Below, one piece after another: positions 13,240-22,191 of a DNA stretch of 64,000 nucleotides (positions are counted from its first letter, which is position 1; every line of letters begins with the position of its first letter). The stretch lies in the NCBI GenBank assembly GCA_027483535.1, contig JAIXUN010000001.1, positions 227,432-291,431 of the forward strand. The letters are read 5' to 3'. Below the pieces are notes generated by a model, which searched no databases, was not told the origin of the DNA, and was given only the letters and a program-made list of their open reading frames with translations. Source of the DNA: a bacterium (GTDB lineage: Bacteria > Armatimonadota > Fimbriimonadia > Fimbriimonadales > Fimbriimonadaceae). The position numbers and the translations under genes are program-made.

Positions 13240-13344
13240 TAACGACCTTTTTACGTTAGTCCTCGAAGGCTCGCAGTCTCAAGAAGAGGGTTCTCAAAAC
13301 GGCACAGAGCGAAGCTCGATGTGACTTCAGGAATGAGAAGGTTT

Positions 13345-13418
13345 TGGAGCGGGTGATGGGAATCGAACCCACGTGGCCAGCTTGGAAGGCTGGAGCTTTA
13401 CCATTAAGCTACACCCGC
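13345..13418 (-). tRNA. tRNA-Gly (anticodon TCC)
   Basis: The minus strand gives acceptor GCGGGTG/CACCCGC, anticodon stem CCAGC/GCTGG with loop CTTCCAA, T-arm GGGTTCGATTCCC and encoded CCA. The anticodon TCC reads GGA and GGG. It is probably the first gene of a two-tRNA transcript with the tRNA-Gly(CCC). Confidence 0.95.
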
Positions 13419-13487
13419 GCGCAGTCGTAAGAGAATACCTCATCACCGGATTTGGTTCAATCCGATGCGTGCCTCGACCGACTATTT

Positions 13488-14057
13488 TCAGCTCGGTCGA
13501 GGGCGTGACAGGAGGTTGAACTCCATCAGAACGGAATTCTCGACGTTGTCGGCAAGCCATGCCGTCGCCGCGTCTTTTCGTGCGAAGTAAAAGCCCCGAT
13601 CGCTGAGTGCCCCCTGCGGGTTTTTGGCATATTGGGCGGCAAACACAGGATCTTCTTCCAGCAGGTTCTTTACCAAGGAGGCTTGATAGCCTTCGAGTTC
13701 GAGGAGTGCCTCGGTCGCTTGAGGGTCGCGAGCCAATGCTTGAGCCGCCTCGCCATAACGGTTGAGGCCACGAAGAGCCATTCCACGCAAACCGTGGTAG
13801 CCAGGCTCGAAAGGATTAAGGGCGATCAACCGGTCGGTGATTCGTCTCACCTCTTCAAAGTCTTCGAGTTTCCAATACAACTTCGCAGAGATTTCGAGGG
13901 CACCAATGTGCTCCGCATCCTCGCTAATCACTCTCTTGAGTGCAGTGCGAGCCACGGCAAGATCACCGCGAACAAGCGCAAATTCGGCCTTTTTCACCAG
14001 ATCGGCGTGATGCCGCCTGACAGAATCAGCACCTTTGTCAAACTTAAAGCAACGCAT
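13488..14057 (-). CDS. Small TPR-repeat protein
   Basis: This 189-residue protein consists of helical hairpins with the TPR pattern: residues about 20-55, 56-90 (EPGYHGLRGMALRGLNRYGEA) and 91-125. The last 60 residues contain GFYFARKDAATAWL and are less regular. No signal peptide is present, so it is likely cytosolic. AGGG before ATG 14057 is a plausible ribosome site. It is 177 bp downstream of the GAF protein gene and in the same direction. TPR modules mediate protein-protein contacts, and the partner is unknown. Confidence 0.75.
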   Translation of the reverse strand: MRCFKFDKGADSVRRHHADLVKKAEFALVRGDLAVARTALKRVISEDAEHIGALEISAKLYWKLEDFEEVRRITDRLIALNPFEPGYHGLRGMALRGLNRYGEAAQALARDPQATEALLELEGYQASLVKNLLEEDPVFAAQYAKNPQGALSDRGFYFARKDAATAWLADNVENSVLMEFNLLSRPRPS

Positions 14058-14234
14058 ATACCCTGAACCAAAAACGCCTTGTTCAAGTCATAACCTCCAA
14101 CGTCCCCTGTGTCAGCGGTGCCAAGCCAAACACCATCGGTGGCTTCAAATATTCGAACTTTGCGTTTATCTCCTGAGGATAGCAAAGAACCTAACTTGAT
14201 TCACCTGGTAACTGGGGTCTTCCCGTGCCACAGA

Positions 14235-16175
14235 CTATGCTGCGGCGAAAATCTGGTTATTTTGCGGGCTGAACTGTGCGACTTTGGCACGAAGATTGAC
14301 CGGGATCGGCGTCGATCCATCCGGCGTCCGAATGGAGATGCTCGGACTGAGAGAGGCCATATCGTTTGCCCAAGACACCGCGTAGGCTCCGTCCTTGGTT
14401 TCCATAAACACCATGAGGAGGTGGTTGGGGTGGAGGCAGATGAACGCCCCTTGAGGAAGCTTGGCTCGAATCCGATGGGCGATCTGTCGCATGGCGTGAA
14501 CCGTTGCGGGCTTACCATATTTGCCTTCGATATCGCCGATTCGCATGGGTTCCAGGGTGACCAGGTACCCAGTTCTTGCGGCAATCGAATCCGAAAACTG
14601 TCGTGGAGTAAGAACACCTTCCGACTGATCCGTTGTAGAGGCCTTTCGCGTGAGGAGTCTGCTCAGCTCGGCCGCCGTCACCCGAAGGCACTCGACGTGA
14701 CCCAGATCGAGCCCACCAACTCGCGCCGAAGCGGCACTTAGGAATCCAAACAGTTCCTCGCCCATCATCAGAGGGAGAACGCAATAGCTTCCGATTCGCG
14801 CCTTCAGCGACACATCGGCCGGAAACTGATTATCGACCCGAACGTCGGCGATGGCGATCTCGGGAGTGCCCGATTGCATCCAACCACCCACGCCGACACC
14901 GTATTCAAAGCGCATGTTCTCAAGGAGTCGCACCATTCGGCCCTCAGTGGCGAGTGAACTGATATCTCGACCCTGAATGGTGAAGATGCCTACGTGGTCG
15001 CATTCCAGCACATCGTGAAGGTCTTTCACTACTCGCGCGGCGATGTCTGCCGTGGACTGCGCCCCATCGCTCATTGCGATCACACCGTAAAGAATTTCCG
15101 TCTCCTTCAGTCGACGCTCGATGTTCTCGCGTCGATTCTCTTCGGCAATCGCGTTGGCAATCATCGGAAGAGAGAGATTTGCGCTCTCAAGGGCGGAAAG
15201 AAGACCGTCCTCTGCCTCGCAGGTGATGCAGAGCAGGCCCACGACCTTGCCTTCGCTCTGAATCACCAGATTCGAAGAGAGGCGACCATCGGAAAGCTCG
15301 TGCGTGATTCGGTCGGCTTGATCTCGGATGAGAGCAATTGCCTGGCGAGTTGAAACTTCTAACGCAGTGGTCTGCTGACTCTCCGTAACGTTGCCGGAGG
15401 TCGCACGGACGACCATTGCATCCGCGTATTGGGCCGTGGTGTAAAGAACCAATCCTTGCGCGCCGGAGATCACGGCTAGGCGATCCAGCATCTTCCTAAG
15501 AATGCCGTGGCCAACCCCTTTGACTTCGGCAAGTTGCGCGGTGACTCGGTCTTTGTGCGCCTTACGATCGAGATCTCGGTAGGCGTCGCGGAGTTGCCGG
15601 TAGCTCTCTCGAAGCTCCAGGTACTGCTCGTTGGCAGCGAGGATTTCAAATTTGTTGGTCAGGGCCTCGTCCGTCTCGGAAATGGCGCCGTTTTCACCCA
15701 CGATGATTGGCTGGGTAAAGGTTTGGATCGCGGTGGGGCGAAGGAGCATTCCGACCACAAGCACCGTGCCCGCTTGCGCCAAGATGATGTTCGGCGGAAG
15801 CGCCCAAGTGTGCTTGGCACTATCAATGACCATGATTGCCGATGCGGCAACAGGCGCCATCAGAAGGCCCTGACTCCGGTATCGGTAAGTTGCGTACAGA
15901 AGCGGGGCGAGAGTGAGCGCACCAAAGCCTTCTAACGCGGGAAACTTGGCGATGCCGCCTAGAATCGAGGCGATACAGGTCGCGTCTGCCGAGGCAATGA
16001 GCCCAGCAATAGCAGGCGTTCGAAGGTTCTTTTTCTCTAACAAGTACGCGATTACGCCTACAATCGCCATTGTCATCGAAACTTGAACTGCCGTCGTAAA
16101 GGTCGGCTGTCCTGCCAGCCCACTCACGAAGATGAGTGCCCCTGCGACGATCAATCTCAACGAAAGCTCTACCAT
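14235..16175 (-). CDS. Membrane protein with two GAF domains and a degenerate GGDEF-like C-terminus
   Basis: This 646-residue protein has an N-terminal region of about 5-6 hydrophobic segments (residues 1-150), a charged coiled coil (about 175-215), then two GAF-type domains (about 215-340 and 350-490). The C-terminal 130 residues read like a GGDEF fold (LVTLEPMRIGDIEGKYG, HPNHLLMVFMETKDG). However, the catalytic GGDEF loop is replaced by HPNHL, and DxLT metal ligands are not seen. I infer an inactive or GTP-sensing relative of diguanylate cyclases. It lies divergent from the atypical receiver gene 92 bp away, which may be its signalling partner. Confidence 0.78.
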   Translation of the reverse strand: MVELSLRLIVAGALIFVSGLAGQPTFTTAVQVSMTMAIVGVIAYLLEKKNLRTPAIAGLIASADATCIASILGGIAKFPALEGFGALTLAPLLYATYRYRSQGLLMAPVAASAIMVIDSAKHTWALPPNIILAQAGTVLVVGMLLRPTAIQTFTQPIIVGENGAISETDEALTNKFEILAANEQYLELRESYRQLRDAYRDLDRKAHKDRVTAQLAEVKGVGHGILRKMLDRLAVISGAQGLVLYTTAQYADAMVVRATSGNVTESQQTTALEVSTRQAIALIRDQADRITHELSDGRLSSNLVIQSEGKVVGLLCITCEAEDGLLSALESANLSLPMIANAIAEENRRENIERRLKETEILYGVIAMSDGAQSTADIAARVVKDLHDVLECDHVGIFTIQGRDISSLATEGRMVRLLENMRFEYGVGVGGWMQSGTPEIAIADVRVDNQFPADVSLKARIGSYCVLPLMMGEELFGFLSAASARVGGLDLGHVECLRVTAAELSRLLTRKASTTDQSEGVLTPRQFSDSIAARTGYLVTLEPMRIGDIEGKYGKPATVHAMRQIAHRIRAKLPQGAFICLHPNHLLMVFMETKDGAYAVSWANDMASLSPSISIRTPDGSTPIPVNLRAKVAQFSPQNNQIFAAA

Positions 16176-16267
16176 TACTCAAGGTTTTCGGCGAATCCCG
16201 GTAATCCTCTAGGGTCTTTTCTTCCGTTCATACTCAATTCTGATCCTTGAGGGGACGAGGAAAGAGC

Positions 16268-16696
16268 ATGACCGCGCGCGAGATATACGATCTGTTGAAA
16301 CTGAACGAGGGCTCGAAGCGGGTTCTGATCGTTGAGGACGACGCACACTTTGCCCGTGGTCTTCACGAACTCCTGGTGTCGCACGGTCACGAGGTCACCT
16401 GGTTCGTTGGACTGGAATCTTTGGAGGATTCGCTCCTCACCGGATGGACCGTGAAAGAAGAGTTCCAAGAGGTGGACTTGTCTGCCATTGAGGTTGTCTT
16501 TCAAGACCACTACTTCCCTAGTCGCTCAACGTCCCTTGCCGATGGCACCCTCGCGACGCGGGCCATTCGACAGGCCCACCCAGGCATTCGTGTTTTCGGG
16601 ATGTCTAGCGTTGGGTCGGCGAATGCTTCCATGAGCCAGGCAGGCGCAGTTGGGTCCATGCGAAAAGCCCTGCTGGGCGTCACTTTGGGCATCTGA
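16268..16696 (+). CDS. Stand-alone atypical response-regulator receiver domain
   Basis: I take ATG 16268 (142 residues), preceded by GAGGAAAGAGC, rather than an upstream TTG. The receiver fold is recognisable: acidic pocket VLIVEDD (E23, D24, D25), phospho-acceptor candidate D80 in VVFQDHYF, a Ser in FGMSSVG, and Lys in SMRKALLG. A roughly 20-residue insertion separates the usual second and third strands (LTGWTVKEEFQEVD). No output domain follows, so it may act by protein contact. It is divergent from the GAF-protein gene. Kinase not identified. Confidence 0.78.
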   Translation: MTAREIYDLLKLNEGSKRVLIVEDDAHFARGLHELLVSHGHEVTWFVGLESLEDSLLTGWTVKEEFQEVDLSAIEVVFQDHYFPSRSTSLADGTLATRAIRQAHPGIRVFGMSSVGSANASMSQAGAVGSMRKALLGVTLGI

Positions 16697-16818
16697 AACG
16701 ACCCTAAAACTCCTACCGGCTGAACCTATTGCTAGGTTAACGACGAAACCCCAGAACACCGGCAATTTCCACCAGGTACGAGCGTTGCCTAAGTGGAATT
16801 TCCCCTGCGAGAGGTCTT

Positions 16819-17583
16819 ATGCCGACAGGTCGCAGAGGTGTTTGGGGAGTGTTGCCCGTGATGGCGTTGGTGACGGTAACCGTATCTGGTTACACCGGCG
16901 CAAAATTCCGAGCAAATGTCCATCCAACAACCCTCTCGCACCTAGATCTCGTAAGAGCCAAGGCACAATCCGGCAGACCTGCGGACGCAATCGGCTACGC
17001 CGAATCGATGCTGATGCGCGATAACCTTCGCGTGGGCATCGACTACGGCGACACTCCAGAAGGACAGCGCTCCAGCGCCCAACAGGCGGTGGAACAAGCC
17101 GTTGCGGCGTGGGAACGCGGTCTTGATGGAGAGGTGAAATTCCAGATCGTCCCCATGGACGAGGCGAACATCAAGATTCATTTCGGCAGTGATGTCCGCC
17201 TGAAGGGTGAAATCGTCAGCGGTTACATCAACTGGAGCCGATCGATTTTGCGAACTCCGCAAGGAATAAAGCCGCTCTTTAAGGCAGACATCCACCTTCG
17301 AACCACCGATCCGAAGGGGAATCGGATGAACCTCGACTGCATGCGCCACACCTGCGGTCATGAATTTGGACACATGTTCGGTCTTGACGACGCGAATATC
17401 GTGGGACCGATCATGGGTCCGCTTGACCTTCGAAAACCCGTGAAGAAGCCCTCGGAGGCAGAAGTCGACACGGTGAGATCTATCCGCGCTGAGTTTGAAT
17501 CGATGATCACCGAAGCTCGCGGCACGCATGCCTGCAGGTTCGCCGAGGACGGGAAGTGCTCGTGCGGGTGCTGCGCACACTGA
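16819..17583 (+). CDS. Secreted metzincin-type zinc metalloprotease
   Basis: This 254-residue protein has a basic start and a hydrophobic segment (about 8-25), then a catalytic domain with HEFGHMFGLDD at residues 181-191. This fits HExxHxxGxxD, with H181, H185 and D191 as zinc ligands and E182 as catalytic base. VGPIMGP downstream would supply the Met-turn Met. Asp as third ligand is known in matrixin-like and snapalysin-like families. The C-terminus has a Cys-rich end (CRFAEDGKCSCGCCAH), unusual for the type. The Shine-Dalgarno is GAGAGG before ATG 16819. It converges with polA. Substrate unknown. Confidence 0.85.
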   Translation: MPTGRRGVWGVLPVMALVTVTVSGYTGAKFRANVHPTTLSHLDLVRAKAQSGRPADAIGYAESMLMRDNLRVGIDYGDTPEGQRSSAQQAVEQAVAAWERGLDGEVKFQIVPMDEANIKIHFGSDVRLKGEIVSGYINWSRSILRTPQGIKPLFKADIHLRTTDPKGNRMNLDCMRHTCGHEFGHMFGLDDANIVGPIMGPLDLRKPVKKPSEAEVDTVRSIRAEFESMITEARGTHACRFAEDGKCSCGCCAH

Positions 17584-17607
17584 TCCTCCCGTCCTTTTGA
17601 CGAATCC

Positions 17608-20289
17608 CTAGCTCGGTCGAGCGATCTCGGTCATATCGTTCCAGTTCGACCCGATTTTTGCATCAACTTCGACCGGGACTCCGAGCGGAAGAGCGGTCTC
17701 CATCACGGTTCGGATCGGTTCAATCAGGTCCTCTTCACCCTTCCACAGTTCAAAGACAAGTTCGTCGTGGACGTTGAGCAACATGCGCGACTCGCGACCC
17801 TCGAGGAGCTTGACCACTTCGATCATGGCGAGCTTAATCATGTCCGCCGCAGTGCCCTGAATGGGCGCGTTCATCGCCTGGCGTTCGGCGTACTGCCGAT
17901 CTTGCATGCGGGCCGCGTGGATGTCGGGGAAGTAGCGTCGGCGACCGATGAGCGTGGTCGTGAATCCCTTCGAGCGCGCCTCCGTAACCACCGACTTCGT
18001 GAATTCCTTCACGGTTGGGAATCGATCGTTATACAAGTTGATCAGTTCCTTCGCTTCCGATCGGGAGAAGCCGCCGCCAAGCTGGTTGGCGAGGCCGAAA
18101 TCGGTGACGCCATAAAGCACGGCATAGTTGAGGAGCTTTGCCATTCGCCGCTGATCCTTGGAGGGTTGCTCGGACCCCAGGTGGAACATGATTCGCGCGG
18201 TGGCGGTGTGCACGTCTTCGTGGTTTTCAAAGGCCGACTTCAGCGCCGGTTCTTCGCACATGTGCGCCAGAACACGAAGCTCGATTTGCGAGTAGTCCAG
18301 CGAGAGGAGTTGATAGCCTGGGGCCGCTTCGAACGCCTTTCGGATTCCCCGCCCAAGTTCGGTGCGGATGGGGATGTTCTGCAGATTGGGATCGTTGCTG
18401 CTGAGGCGCCCTGTTGCCGCAACCGTTTGGTTGTAGGTGGTGTGAATGCGCCCATCTTCTCGGATAAGCCGTTCCAGAGCGTCGGTGTAGGTCGACTTCA
18501 GCTTGGTGAGTTCTCGCCAGGTCATCACCTCGCCCGCAATCTCGTACTGGGGTGCGATTTGAACCAGAATTTCCGCGCCTGTGGCGTATCCGGTTTTGGT
18601 TTTGGTGGCTCCGGGGATGCCGAGTTTGTCGAAGAGTATCTCGCCAAGCTGCTTGGGGGAGCCGATCGTGAACTCCTGACCCGCGAGTTCGTAAATTTTC
18701 GCGGTCGACTGCTCGATGGCGATCTGCAGTTCCTTGCTGAACTCCTTGAGCTGAGTGCGATTCGTTGCGATTCCGACCGACTCCATGTCGGCAAGGATCG
18801 GCGCAAGCGGCTGTTCGACTTCGGAAAGAACCTTGGTCTGGCCCTCTTTCTCCAAACGATCGCGCATCGCCTTGGCAAGCGGGAGCAAGCAGGCCGCCAT
18901 TTCTTCTGAGACAGTCGGGGGTGCGTAGTCGGTATAGCCCTGAATGAGATCGCGAATCGCATAGGCGCTTCTTCCCGACTGCAGAACGTATCCTGCGAGC
19001 ATCGGGTCGAACGCCACCGGACGGTCTACGTCTACGCCAATGGTATCAGCCGCTCTGACCAGGCTCTTGCTATCGTGAACAATGGCGCGCCCTGCGTTTT
19101 GTGCAAGAAGCCGCAAGCCGTTTTCGTCGGAAGTGACGAAGACGTCCTTGCCGACTGAGACATATGCTTTTTTGGTTGGTTGCGCAAAAAGGTCACCCGT
19201 TCCGGAAGACTCCTGCGATACGTCGTTTGCAAGGAGCAGGCCAAACTCCTTACCGGAGACCGCACTTTGAAGAATCGGCAACGAGCCGACCTCCTTCTTG
19301 TTGAACTCGATCTTCTCTGAGACGACCTCGACGGAGGGAGCGGTTGCTTCGAAGCCAGTTCCCGCCACGTATGGACCTAGAACGCGCTCAACGGTCCGGA
19401 CATGGGCGCGAAACTCGAATCTCTCCAACATCGCTTTCGCCCGCTGCACCTGCTCGGGGGTTAGCACAAACGGGGCAAAATCGTATTCGATCTCCATGTT
19501 TCGATCGATGGTGGCAAGCCACTTCGAGAGCTTCATCACCTCTTCTTGGCCCGTGATCTTCTTTTGGTATTTGGCTGGCACCTCATCGAACCGTTCAAGG
19601 ATTTGTTCAATGGAGCCAAAGAGTGCGATGAGTTCGGCGGCGCCCTTCTCGCCAATGCCTGCAACTCCGGGGATGTTGTCGGAGGTGTCGCCCTTGATCG
19701 CTTTGAAGTCGACCACTTGATGCGGATCGACGCCGAGCTTTTCCCGCACGTCGGCGGGTCGGTAAAGCATCGTTTCGGTGATTCCCTGTTTGGGCGTGAG
19801 GACCGACACCTTCTCATCGACCAGTTGCAGAGAGTCGAGGTCTCCGGTGACGATGGTGGTTTCGTATCCGGCTTCTTCGGCCCGTTTACTGATGGTGCCG
19901 ACAATGTCGTCTGCCTCGAACGAGATTTTTTCGAGTTGCGGAATGCCCAGCGCGGCAATGAGGTCTCTGGCTTCCACGAGCTGAACTTTCAGTTCGTCGG
20001 CGGTCTCTTTGCGAGTGGCCTTGTACTCGCTGTATTCGGCGTGCCGGAAGGTCTTGCCAGGGGCATCGAGCGCCACCACGATCGCGTGAGGACGAATCTT
20101 CTCCAGGATCGTAAAGAGCATGGAGGTGAACCCGAACAGGGCGTTCGTCGGCTTGCCATCGCTGGTGCTGAGGTATCGGGTGGCGAAAAAGGCTCGGTAG
20201 AGCAAGCCGTAGCCGTCGATGATCACCAACCGCTTGGTATCGGCCTGCTTGTTTTCGGGGTCGGTTACAGCAGAGGCGTCATCAGACAT
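17608..20289 (-). CDS. polA: DNA polymerase I
   Basis: The 893-residue protein has the N-terminal 5'-3' flap nuclease (about 20-300, starting RLVIIDGYGLLYRAFFA), a middle 3'-5' exonuclease-like region and the family A polymerase. The polymerase motifs A (LLSLDYSQIELRVLAH), B (NYAVLYG) and C (NVHDELVFE) are all present. The exonuclease motif FDxET is not found: that place reads KEFGLLLAND, so proofreading is probably lost, as in Taq and Bacillus Pol I. It fills Okazaki fragment gaps and repairs DNA. It is the last gene of a likely argH-acpS-polA operon, 47 bp after acpS. Confidence 0.97.
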   Translation of the reverse strand: MSDDASAVTDPENKQADTKRLVIIDGYGLLYRAFFATRYLSTSDGKPTNALFGFTSMLFTILEKIRPHAIVVALDAPGKTFRHAEYSEYKATRKETADELKVQLVEARDLIAALGIPQLEKISFEADDIVGTISKRAEEAGYETTIVTGDLDSLQLVDEKVSVLTPKQGITETMLYRPADVREKLGVDPHQVVDFKAIKGDTSDNIPGVAGIGEKGAAELIALFGSIEQILERFDEVPAKYQKKITGQEEVMKLSKWLATIDRNMEIEYDFAPFVLTPEQVQRAKAMLERFEFRAHVRTVERVLGPYVAGTGFEATAPSVEVVSEKIEFNKKEVGSLPILQSAVSGKEFGLLLANDVSQESSGTGDLFAQPTKKAYVSVGKDVFVTSDENGLRLLAQNAGRAIVHDSKSLVRAADTIGVDVDRPVAFDPMLAGYVLQSGRSAYAIRDLIQGYTDYAPPTVSEEMAACLLPLAKAMRDRLEKEGQTKVLSEVEQPLAPILADMESVGIATNRTQLKEFSKELQIAIEQSTAKIYELAGQEFTIGSPKQLGEILFDKLGIPGATKTKTGYATGAEILVQIAPQYEIAGEVMTWRELTKLKSTYTDALERLIREDGRIHTTYNQTVAATGRLSSNDPNLQNIPIRTELGRGIRKAFEAAPGYQLLSLDYSQIELRVLAHMCEEPALKSAFENHEDVHTATARIMFHLGSEQPSKDQRRMAKLLNYAVLYGVTDFGLANQLGGGFSRSEAKELINLYNDRFPTVKEFTKSVVTEARSKGFTTTLIGRRRYFPDIHAARMQDRQYAERQAMNAPIQGTAADMIKLAMIEVVKLLEGRESRMLLNVHDELVFELWKGEEDLIEPIRTVMETALPLGVPVEVDAKIGSNWNDMTEIARPS

Positions 20290-20336
20290 GGGGGAATTCT
20301 ATCCCCTTCGCCCATCTTCACGCGATAAATCGCCTG

Positions 20337-20696
20337 TTACACGATCGGGACTTGCATCACCGCTCGCTCCACCACGGCGACCGCCGCGGCATAACCCCGC
20401 TCGTGCGTGATGCTCACGAAGATGCGGAGTCGCTTTCGGTCGAACTTGTGGGAGTGGATGGTGACGTGAGGCTGCCCCAAGGGATCGTTGAGAATCTCAA
20501 TCTCTTGGGGGAGCAAACTCAGCCCGATGGCTTTGATGACGGCCTCTTTTGCCGCCCATCGACCCGCGACCTTAGAAGGAGTTCGGCAGTAGTTTTCCTC
20601 GAGTTCGGTGAGAATGCGAGGCACAAAGCGCTCGCGACGCATTGCCTTCTCGATGCGGGCAATTTCCACGATATCGATTCCAACTCCGACGACCAT
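20337..20696 (-). CDS. acpS: Holo-[acyl-carrier-protein] synthase
   Basis: This 119-residue enzyme moves the 4'-phosphopantetheine arm from CoA to acyl-carrier protein, activating fatty-acid synthesis. The AcpS motifs are VGIDIVEIARIE at the N-terminus, RWAAKEAVIKA in the middle (the E and K residues bind Mg and CoA), and SITHE near the end. Length and layout match bacterial AcpS trimers. The gene lies 25 bp after argH and 47 bp before polA on the same strand, so the three are probably co-transcribed. Confidence 0.95.
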   Translation of the reverse strand: MVVGVGIDIVEIARIEKAMRRERFVPRILTELEENYCRTPSKVAGRWAAKEAVIKAIGLSLLPQEIEILNDPLGQPHVTIHSHKFDRKRLRIFVSITHERGYAAAVAVVERAVMQVPIV

Positions 20697-20721
20697 CTCT
20701 AGTTACCTACGTTCGTAAAGG

Positions 20722-22110
20722 TTAGGCGATTTTAGGGAAACCACGCTCGGCGAAGATGGCCTGCGCGTGGGCCACTTGAACGTCCATCGCTTTCGGTCCC
20801 GGACCACCGAAAGACTCGCGTCTGGCTACCGATTGCTCGGGTTGCAACACGCTGATGGCTTCCGCAGGAATCTCTGGATCGATCTCGGCCAGCACGGAGG
20901 CGGTGAGTTCCTCCAGAGTGATTCCTCTTTCTTCGCAGCCACGAACCACTTTCCCAACCATTTCATGCGCGACCCGGAAAGGAACACCGCTTGCGGCGAG
21001 GTAGTCGGCGAGGTCGGTGGCGGTTGAAAAGTCTCCGCGAACGGAGGTCGCCATGCGTTCCACTTGCCAATCGGCGGTGCGGAGCATCATGTCCACCAGT
21101 TGCAGAGAGTCCTTCACCTTGCCCAACGAGTCGAACAGCGGCGGCTTGTCTTCTTGAGTGTCTCGGTTGTAGCCGAGCGGGAGTCCCTTCATCACCGTTG
21201 CAAGCGTCACCCAGTTGGCGATCGCGCGACCGGTTCGCCCCCGAATGAGTTCCGCCATGTCGGGATTTCGCTTTTGCGGCATGATCGAGCTACCCGTCGT
21301 GGTGGAATCGGCAAGTTTGACGAAGCCGAACTCTCGACCACTCCAAAGCACCAGTTCTTGGCTGATGCGGCTGAGGTCGATCATGATCATGGCGCTCACG
21401 TGGAGCGCGTCCAAGATATAGGACCGATCGCTAGTGGCATCAAGCGCGTTCGGGATCGGAGCGGTGAATCCGAGTTCATCGGAAGTGGCTTGGCGGTTGA
21501 TCGGGAATCCAGTGCCTGCGAGAGCGGCTGCACCCAAAGGCGAGTAGTTGGCAGATTCAAAGAGTCGCTCCGCTCGCCATCCATGACGTTGAAGCGCCCA
21601 GAAGTGAGCCATGTAGTGAAAACCGAGGGTGATCGGCTGGGCTCGCTGTTGGTGCGTGTAGCCGGGCATGATGGTGCCCTTGTGGGTTTGACCGATCTCG
21701 AGCAGAGTCTTCTGCAAGTCCTTGATGAGGTCCAGTACGAGCAGAAGTTCGTTGTGCAGGTAGAGCCGAGCAGCAGTCGCGACTTGGTCGTTTCGGCTGC
21801 GCGCGGTGTGAAGCTTTCCGGCGACATCTCCGCAAAGTTCGCGAAGCTTGATTTCAATAGCGGTGTGAATGTCCTCAACGTCCATGTTGAGAGCTTCTGG
21901 ACCACCTTCGTGGATCTTTTCTAGTCCATCGATAAGTTGCTGGGCCTCATCTTTGGTGATGATTCCGACCTCGCCAAGCATACGCGCGTGGGCGACGGAC
22001 CCAATGATGTCCTCTTGCCAGAAGTTAAGGTCTGTCCGAATGGACTGACCGAATCGATCAACGAGTTCATCCGTAGACTCGCCAAAAGCGCCACCCCAAA
22101 GTTTCTTCAT
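20722..22110 (-). CDS. argH: Argininosuccinate lyase
   Basis: This 462-residue fumarase-superfamily enzyme splits argininosuccinate to arginine and fumarate, the last step of arginine synthesis. The N-terminal LWGGAFGESTDE and the signature GSSIMPQKRNPDMAEL are both present, and the length is normal. The ATG at 22110 has no evident Shine-Dalgarno. It leads the argH-acpS-polA group. The other arginine gene in the window is the argD-argF fusion, about 2.8 kb further on and separated by two PEP-CTERM genes. Confidence 0.97.
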   Translation of the reverse strand: MKKLWGGAFGESTDELVDRFGQSIRTDLNFWQEDIIGSVAHARMLGEVGIITKDEAQQLIDGLEKIHEGGPEALNMDVEDIHTAIEIKLRELCGDVAGKLHTARSRNDQVATAARLYLHNELLLVLDLIKDLQKTLLEIGQTHKGTIMPGYTHQQRAQPITLGFHYMAHFWALQRHGWRAERLFESANYSPLGAAALAGTGFPINRQATSDELGFTAPIPNALDATSDRSYILDALHVSAMIMIDLSRISQELVLWSGREFGFVKLADSTTTGSSIMPQKRNPDMAELIRGRTGRAIANWVTLATVMKGLPLGYNRDTQEDKPPLFDSLGKVKDSLQLVDMMLRTADWQVERMATSVRGDFSTATDLADYLAASGVPFRVAHEMVGKVVRGCEERGITLEELTASVLAEIDPEIPAEAISVLQPEQSVARRESFGGPGPKAMDVQVAHAQAIFAERGFPKIA

Positions 22111-22191
22111 GCGGTGGTTAGCATATCCTCTCAGGCCTCTGACTCTTGCGGAGGATGCGAGACCAGAGAGGAAATTTGATCGAATCCCGTA

